64,000 nt of DNA from the NCBI GenBank assembly GCA_016712465.1, contig JADJQZ010000001.1, positions 6,014,001 to 6,078,000 of the forward strand, read 5' to 3'. This document shows, piece after piece, positions 59,894 to 64,000 of this stretch; position 1 is the first letter of the stretch; the number at the start of each line of letters is the position of its first letter. Source of the DNA: Candidatus Obscuribacter sp. GTDB taxonomy: Bacteria; Cyanobacteriota; Vampirovibrionia; Obscuribacterales; Obscuribacteraceae. The position numbers and the translations under genes were made by a program. The notes beneath the pieces were generated by a model. The model saw nothing but the letters and a program-made list of their open reading frames with translations. It did no database searches and had not been told where the DNA came from.

Positions 59894-60940
59894 CTAAGGC
59901 TTGCGCTCAGTCAGGCTGTCATAGCCGCGCAGGCGGTAGAGAAGCATGGAGGCGGTCCAACTGACTATGAAAATGCCGATGATGTAGAAGCCCCAGTTTT
60001 CAAGTTCGAGCCCGTTGGCAAAGTCCCACAGCCAACCGGTGGCACCGGTATGTTTGCTAATGATTTGCAAGCCTTCGATGCCGCCAATGAATAACGCAAT
60101 CATCACGGAAGTAAAAGTGATGGTGACGTTGTAATAGAGCTTCCTGGCAGGCTTGAGAAAAGCCCAACCGTAGGCGCCCAGCATCAGTATGCCGTCGAGG
60201 GTGTCAATCAGGGTCATACCGACCGTGAAGGCGAGTGGAATCACGAGAATGACGGAAAGCGGCATGCTGCTCACGCCGGTGGAACCGGACATGCCGAGCA
60301 AAGCCACTTCGCTTGCCGTGTCGAAGCCAAGACCGAACAAGAGTCCGACCCAGTACATGCTCCAACTTGTGCCGACCATATTCAGCACCGGTTTCAGTAT
60401 GCGCGCCAGAAGCCCGCCGGTGCTCAAATATTCCTCCAGAGTCAGGTCATGGGGGTAGTCGCCTCGCACCAGTTTGCGCCAGGTCTTGAAAGTATCCACC
60501 AGCACAAAGAGGTTGATGAAGCCGATGGCTAAAAGAAAGAAGCAGGAGGCCAGCGAAGAAACCAGCACGCCGGTTTCTTTGTAGACAGGCAGCATATCGT
60601 TGACGAAAGAGGCGGAGACAGCCACCAGCATACACATGACAATGACGATGCTGGAATGCCCGAGGGCAAAGAAAAAGCCCACGCCCACGGGTTTCTTGCC
60701 TTCCTGCATGAGTTTGCGAGTGGTGTTATCTATGGCGGCAATGTGATCGGGATCCACCGAATGGCGCAGACCCAATCCGTAAGCAAGAAGCGCCAGACCA
60801 AGCAGTGTAGGATAGCTTGAGGCATGGGACAGAAGTAAGAAAATGACAGCTGCATGAAAAGCAAAGATCAATGCAGCAATAAATATCAAGCGTTGCTTGA
60901 GTCCAGGTGACTTTAAGAGTTCGCGCAAACTATCGAGCAT
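59894..60940 (-). CDS. NiCoT-family nickel/cobalt transporter (HoxN/NixA type)
   Basis: A 348-residue inner-membrane permease with eight predicted membrane segments. The family signature in TM2 reads R-H-S-V-D-P-D-H-I-A-A-I-D-N-T-T-R (family R-H-A-x-D-A-D-H-I), with the His/Asp residues that bind the metal. A second signature, F-F-A-L-G-H-S-S-I-V, and L-L-F-G-L-G-F-D-T-A-S-E are also present. CGGAG precedes the ATG. It imports Ni2+ or Co2+ for metalloenzymes or B12; the window does not show which. Confidence 0.92.
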   Translation of the reverse strand: MLDSLRELLKSPGLKQRLIFIAALIFAFHAAVIFLLLSHASSYPTLLGLALLAYGLGLRHSVDPDHIAAIDNTTRKLMQEGKKPVGVGFFFALGHSSIVIVMCMLVAVSASFVNDMLPVYKETGVLVSSLASCFFLLAIGFINLFVLVDTFKTWRKLVRGDYPHDLTLEEYLSTGGLLARILKPVLNMVGTSWSMYWVGLLFGLGFDTASEVALLGMSGSTGVSSMPLSVILVIPLAFTVGMTLIDTLDGILMLGAYGWAFLKPARKLYYNVTITFTSVMIALFIGGIEGLQIISKHTGATGWLWDFANGLELENWGFYIIGIFIVSWTASMLLYRLRGYDSLTERKP

Positions 60941-61405
60941 AAAGGCTCCGGTTCAGTTAAATCACAAGTCAGTAGTCAAGGCATGCCTAACCGGAAATCA
61001 ATGACAAGCGCTTGCACCCTGGTCAACCACAGTGTGCCGCAAAAGCACGAAGAGATGTGGTGATGATTGGGGCATTGCCTGGTAAAGAGTTTCGAGCAGG
61101 TCCTTTTCAGAATGAAAATTGGATATTAAACAGACTCTCTTTTACCCGGGCAAAAGAGGGTATTTCAAGCTCAAATTGCTTTCCTTCACTATTCTGAACA
61201 AAATAAAGACCGGGAGATAAACAAGAGACTCACCAGAGGAGCAGCCCAGCGGCCCACTCCGATCAAATGGGTGGAAATTAGCGCTAGCTAAAACATCTTG
61301 ATATGAAGTTGTGGGGCGGAGAGCATTTTGAGCGGCATATACATTCACCATACGCCTGCGCCAATGCATCAGTGTTTTTTTCTATGGCTTTTCTGCAAAC
61401 CGCGT
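60941..61405. other. Gene-free spacer upstream of the nickel/cobalt transporter
   Basis: About 465 bases without a convincing gene. On the minus strand the sequence gcggcacactgtgg (about 61029-61042) faintly recalls the B12-box region of cobalamin riboswitches, but the rest of the conserved structure is missing. No terminator-like hairpin was seen. Confidence 0.45.
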
Positions 61406-62275
61406 TTATTCTTTTTTCGCGTCGCCCTTCAGCCTTTCCGACTGCCTCAGTCTGGCTGACTGCACAAATTCTTCGAACAATTTCTGATTGCGCTCAAAAG
61501 CTCTTTCAGGGTGGAATTGCACACCAAGCACAAAGGCTCGATCAGGCATCTCCACCGCTTCCACCACACCATCGGCGGTGCTGGCTGCGGCTTTCAGACC
61601 CTGTCCTAATTTGTCTACGCATTGATGGTGAGAGGTTGGTTCGGAAGCAGCTTTGTGCCCCAATATTTTAGACAGCTTGCTGCCTTCCGCAAAATCTACG
61701 ATATGGCTGTTGAAGCCTTTCTGCCAGCCGTCTTTGCTGGCATGCATCACTTTTGATTCGGGACGGTGGGAGGGAATATCTTGAATGAGGCTACCGCCGG
61801 TGCCGATGTTGAGAGCCTGACAGCCGGCACAGATGCCCAGAAAAGGCATGTCCTTTTGAGCAATGGCTGCTTTCACCAGAGCCATGTCGAAGTCGGAGCG
61901 AGTTTTATCCATAATGGAAACCGAGGCATGTGGCTTTTCACCATAGAGCGCGGGCGGATAATCGTCGCCGCCGATCATGAGCACGCCATCGAGATGGGGC
62001 AGCACCGTGTTCAAATCGGCAGGCGCCATAGGCGGCAGTAAGACGGCGATGCCGCCTGCTTTCTGCACCGCTTCCACGTAGAGATGGGAGAGCCCGATCT
62101 TGCGCGGCTTCTCGCCTTGCACGTCACAGTTGATACCGATGAGGGGCTTGTTGGAAGCTTCCACGGCGGCAGCGCTCTCATTGTCACCGGCCAAGACAGG
62201 CTGCCAGAGCCCTGAGACAAGCAACCAGCCAAGAGCGAGAGAAAGTCTCTGCATCATACTTCCAGACTTATACAA
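61406..62275 (-). CDS. Exported peptidase C26 / gamma-glutamyl-GABA hydrolase-like protein
   Basis: A 289-residue class-I glutamine-amidotransferase-fold hydrolase, related to PuuD. TTG 62275 has AGGAG nine bases upstream; ATG 62257 is an alternative. Residues 1-29 look like a signal peptide (L-S-L-A-L-G-W-L-L-V-S-G-L-W then V-L-A-G), so it is exported, unlike cytoplasmic PuuD. The catalytic triad is complete: Cys in L-G-I-C-A-G-C-Q, His and Glu in V-Q-F-H-P-E. The oxyanion motif G-G-D-D-Y-P-P and the family segment S-H-H-Q are seen. The natural gamma-glutamyl substrate outside the cell is unknown. Confidence 0.88.
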   Translation of the reverse strand: MYKSGSMMQRLSLALGWLLVSGLWQPVLAGDNESAAAVEASNKPLIGINCDVQGEKPRKIGLSHLYVEAVQKAGGIAVLLPPMAPADLNTVLPHLDGVLMIGGDDYPPALYGEKPHASVSIMDKTRSDFDMALVKAAIAQKDMPFLGICAGCQALNIGTGGSLIQDIPSHRPESKVMHASKDGWQKGFNSHIVDFAEGSKLSKILGHKAASEPTSHHQCVDKLGQGLKAAASTADGVVEAVEMPDRAFVLGVQFHPERAFERNQKLFEEFVQSARLRQSERLKGDAKKE

Positions 62276-62335
62276 AGGCTTTCTCTCCTCTTTCTTGATT
62301 GATTAACCGGTTGACTGGTTTGCAGACCGGGGCGC

Positions 62336-64000
62336 TTATTTGACCAGGTCTTTGAAGCCGCTTTCCACCCTGGTGGCAAAGGTGCCAAAAGGAGCAAAGA
62401 CAGCTGAGAGCTTGCTCGGGGGCTTGCCCTGCTCAATCTTGTAGGCAATTTCGTCACACTTGTCGGCTTTCTTGGCGATTTTCTCAGCCTGTTTTTCAGG
62501 CATATTGGGCATCAGGCTGACATAAGCCCGGTAGTGCAGAGCGGCTTCGCGCATGGCGGGCGCTTTGTTCTTCCAGAGCTTTTCGAGAGTTTCAGCCAGG
62601 CCAAGGTGAGCTTCCGCCTGACGGGGATTCAAGTAAGCAGCATTTCTGTACTTATCAATGGCTGATGGATACTGCTTCTTAGAGGCCAGGTCTTTAGCCA
62701 TGGTCATCTCCTGGCGAGCCTTATCGCGGGCCTGATCAACCTGGGCCAGACCGCGACGGGAGCGAGCCAGAGCATCTTCGTTGTCGAAGGTGCCGCCCCG
62801 TTTATAAGCAGCTTCGGCGCTGTCCAGATCGCGAATCATGAGGGCCATGTCGGCTACGCTGAAGACCTGTTCTGCCGAGGTGCAATTGGAGATTACCGTT
62901 TGCATGGCCTGGGTGGCTTCCTGGTATTTGAACTGAGCCAGAGCCGCTTCGGCATAGGCTATGCGTTCGGCGTCATTGGTAGGAGTGCCGATGGTGGAAA
63001 GGTCAACGGGCTTACCGGACATGGCGCGCAATTTGGCGTCGGCCAGACGCAATTCCATGTCGTTGGGATTCATGGCGATGGCTTGCTTGATGAGCCCTTC
63101 GGCCGACTCGTAATTATTATTGAGGAAGAAGGCACCGTCGGCATCTTTTTGAGCCTTAATCACAAGTGCTCTGGTCATGCCTTTTACAGCCTTCGCATCA
63201 CCGGGGCTAATCTGCAAGACGATGGAATATTCTTTCAGAGCATCATCGGTTTTCTCAAGACGCAGAGACACTTCCGCGGCCCTTCTGTGCAGGTCAACGT
63301 TGTTGGGTGAAAGGGCCAGACCGGAGCGCACGTCAGCCAGAGCCAGTTCCAGGTCGCCGCGCCCTTCCCGAATATCGGACATGCGCAGATAAGCATCTTC
63401 GCTCTCGGCTTTAATCGAAATCGCTTTCTGATACTCATTGACGGCGGCGACGCGGTTGCCCTGCAAGCGATAGACATCGCCCATGGCTATGTGCGCCGGG
63501 GCGCTGTTGCGGTTGAGAGAAATGGAGGTGTTGAGAGATTTCTGGGCATCATCCAGTTGCCCCTGGGCCAGATAAGCAAGACCGAGACCGTAGTGAGCGC
63601 CGGCATTGCTCGACTTGAGCGCAATGGCATCGCTGAAGTCGGTGAGGGCGGCGGCAGTTTCGCCGGTCTTCAGCTCGATTAGACCGCGCTGCACAAAGGC
63701 AGTGCCGTATTGAGGATCAAGAGTGATGGCTTTGCTCAAAGAGGCCTTGGCTTCAGGAAGACGCCCCTGTTCTTTCTGAATCTGACCAAGCACGATGTAA
63801 GCTTCAGCAGCGTTGGGATCAAGGCGCAGAGCGGTGCGGCATGATGCTTCCGCACTGTTGAGAGCAGCCTGACGCTGCTGCAAGACAGTCATGTTGGAAG
63901 TCTGCAGGCGATAAAGCTTGACCATGCCCTGACCCACATAAGCAAGAGGGGTCTTGGGATTAACTTTGAGAGCCTGGGTGAATTTCTCATCGGCGGCATC
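62336..64000 (-). CDS. TPR-array protein, 5' end beyond the window
   Basis: The frame is open from the window edge (64000) to a stop at 62336, 554 codons in view; the residues before the first internal start still have TPR sequence (D-E-K-F-T-Q-A-L-K-V-N-P), so the true start lies outside. At least nine 34-residue TPRs are visible (A-E-A-Y-I-V-L-G-Q-I-Q-K-E-Q-G-R, A-H-Y-G-L-G-L-A-Y-L-A-Q-G-Q-L-D-D-A). The C-terminal 100 residues are charged and lack repeats. Partner unknown; probably a scaffold or secreted/lipid-anchored protein, which cannot be judged without the N terminus. Confidence 0.85.
   Translation of the reverse strand, partial: DAADEKFTQALKVNPKTPLAYVGQGMVKLYRLQTSNMTVLQQRQAALNSAEASCRTALRLDPNAAEAYIVLGQIQKEQGRLPEAKASLSKAITLDPQYGTAFVQRGLIELKTGETAAALTDFSDAIALKSSNAGAHYGLGLAYLAQGQLDDAQKSLNTSISLNRNSAPAHIAMGDVYRLQGNRVAAVNEYQKAISIKAESEDAYLRMSDIREGRGDLELALADVRSGLALSPNNVDLHRRAAEVSLRLEKTDDALKEYSIVLQISPGDAKAVKGMTRALVIKAQKDADGAFFLNNNYESAEGLIKQAIAMNPNDMELRLADAKLRAMSGKPVDLSTIGTPTNDAERIAYAEAALAQFKYQEATQAMQTVISNCTSAEQVFSVADMALMIRDLDSAEAAYKRGGTFDNEDALARSRRGLAQVDQARDKARQEMTMAKDLASKKQYPSAIDKYRNAAYLNPRQAEAHLGLAETLEKLWKNKAPAMREAALHYRAYVSLMPNMPEKQAEKIAKKADKCDEIAYKIEQGKPPSKLSAVFAPFGTFATRVESGFKDLVK

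Noticed and set aside
60990..61100. Cobalamin riboswitch upstream of the nickel/cobalt transporter
   Set aside because: Only a vague B12-box-like string is present; the other conserved boxes are absent.
1..64000. CRISPR arrays, tRNA or rRNA genes, replication origin
   Set aside because: No regularly spaced repeats with unique spacers, no cloverleaf or rRNA-like sequence and no DnaA-box cluster were noticed; the tandem arrays found have no spacers.

Overview
The window (about 52% GC by eye, no rRNA or tRNA recognised) looks like a chromosomal segment of a bacterium with large intergenic spacers, many TPR proteins, many small lipoproteins, frequent TTG/GTG starts and long low-complexity 'M-A-E-K-P-E-A-N' type proteins. 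This style resembles the non-photosynthetic cyanobacterial sister lineage Vampirovibrionia/Melainabacteria, in particular Obscuribacterales. That placement is inference from gene style, not from a marker gene.

Layout. 0-11 kb is ordinary housekeeping and accessory material: a lipoprotein, a polar amino-acid ABC importer (permease, ATPase, binding protein, minus strand), an HSL-type esterase, a GNAT acetyltransferase, a membrane protein, an MFS symporter, an EF-hand plus calpain-type cysteine protease, and a TPR lipoprotein. 11-16.5 kb is a defence/stress island: a CPBP-protease-like TPR membrane protein, a retron-type reverse transcriptase fused to a C-terminal WYL-like domain with a structured non-coding leader, a TPR-SUKH protein, and a HigBA toxin-antitoxin pair with two operator palindromes. 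A 60-bp direct repeat (59/60 identical) brackets the CPBP-TPR gene plus the retron, suggesting a 3.2-kb cassette inserted at, or duplicated from, the 3' end of the TPR lipoprotein gene. 17-20.4 kb carries an esterase and a HExxH-TPR protein with lower GC.

20.5-32 kb is a giant RHS/YD-repeat locus on the minus strand. One 1,939-codon gene is split by a 3,010-bp IS21 element (21695-24704) with a clean 5-bp target duplication; removing the element restores the reading frame exactly. A 49-residue stand-alone YD-repeat protein, a glycine-rich protein, a lipoprotein and a proline-tailed membrane protein lie upstream in the same direction. 32.7-35.6 kb is a second, different IS21-family element with zinc-finger accessory ORFs and frameshifts in both istA and istB. 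35.6-41.7 kb is sparse, with several unrecognised genes and small or broken ORFs.

41.8-45.4 kb is a sensor kinase - response regulator - TPR operon. 45.4-48.5 kb holds three disordered proteins and a RES/Xre toxin-antitoxin pair. 48.6-57.3 kb has an alpha/beta hydrolase, an unknown protein, a SUKH protein and a 1,406-residue protein with an HExGH zincin-like domain followed by a coupled partner. 57.5-64 kb has a GH76-like protein, an unknown protein next to a NiCoT nickel/cobalt transporter, a class-I glutamine amidotransferase-like C26 peptidase, and a TPR protein cut by the window edge.

The most unusual item is the retron RT-WYL fusion with its flanking repeats. Functional statements rest on motifs read by eye; no database search was possible.
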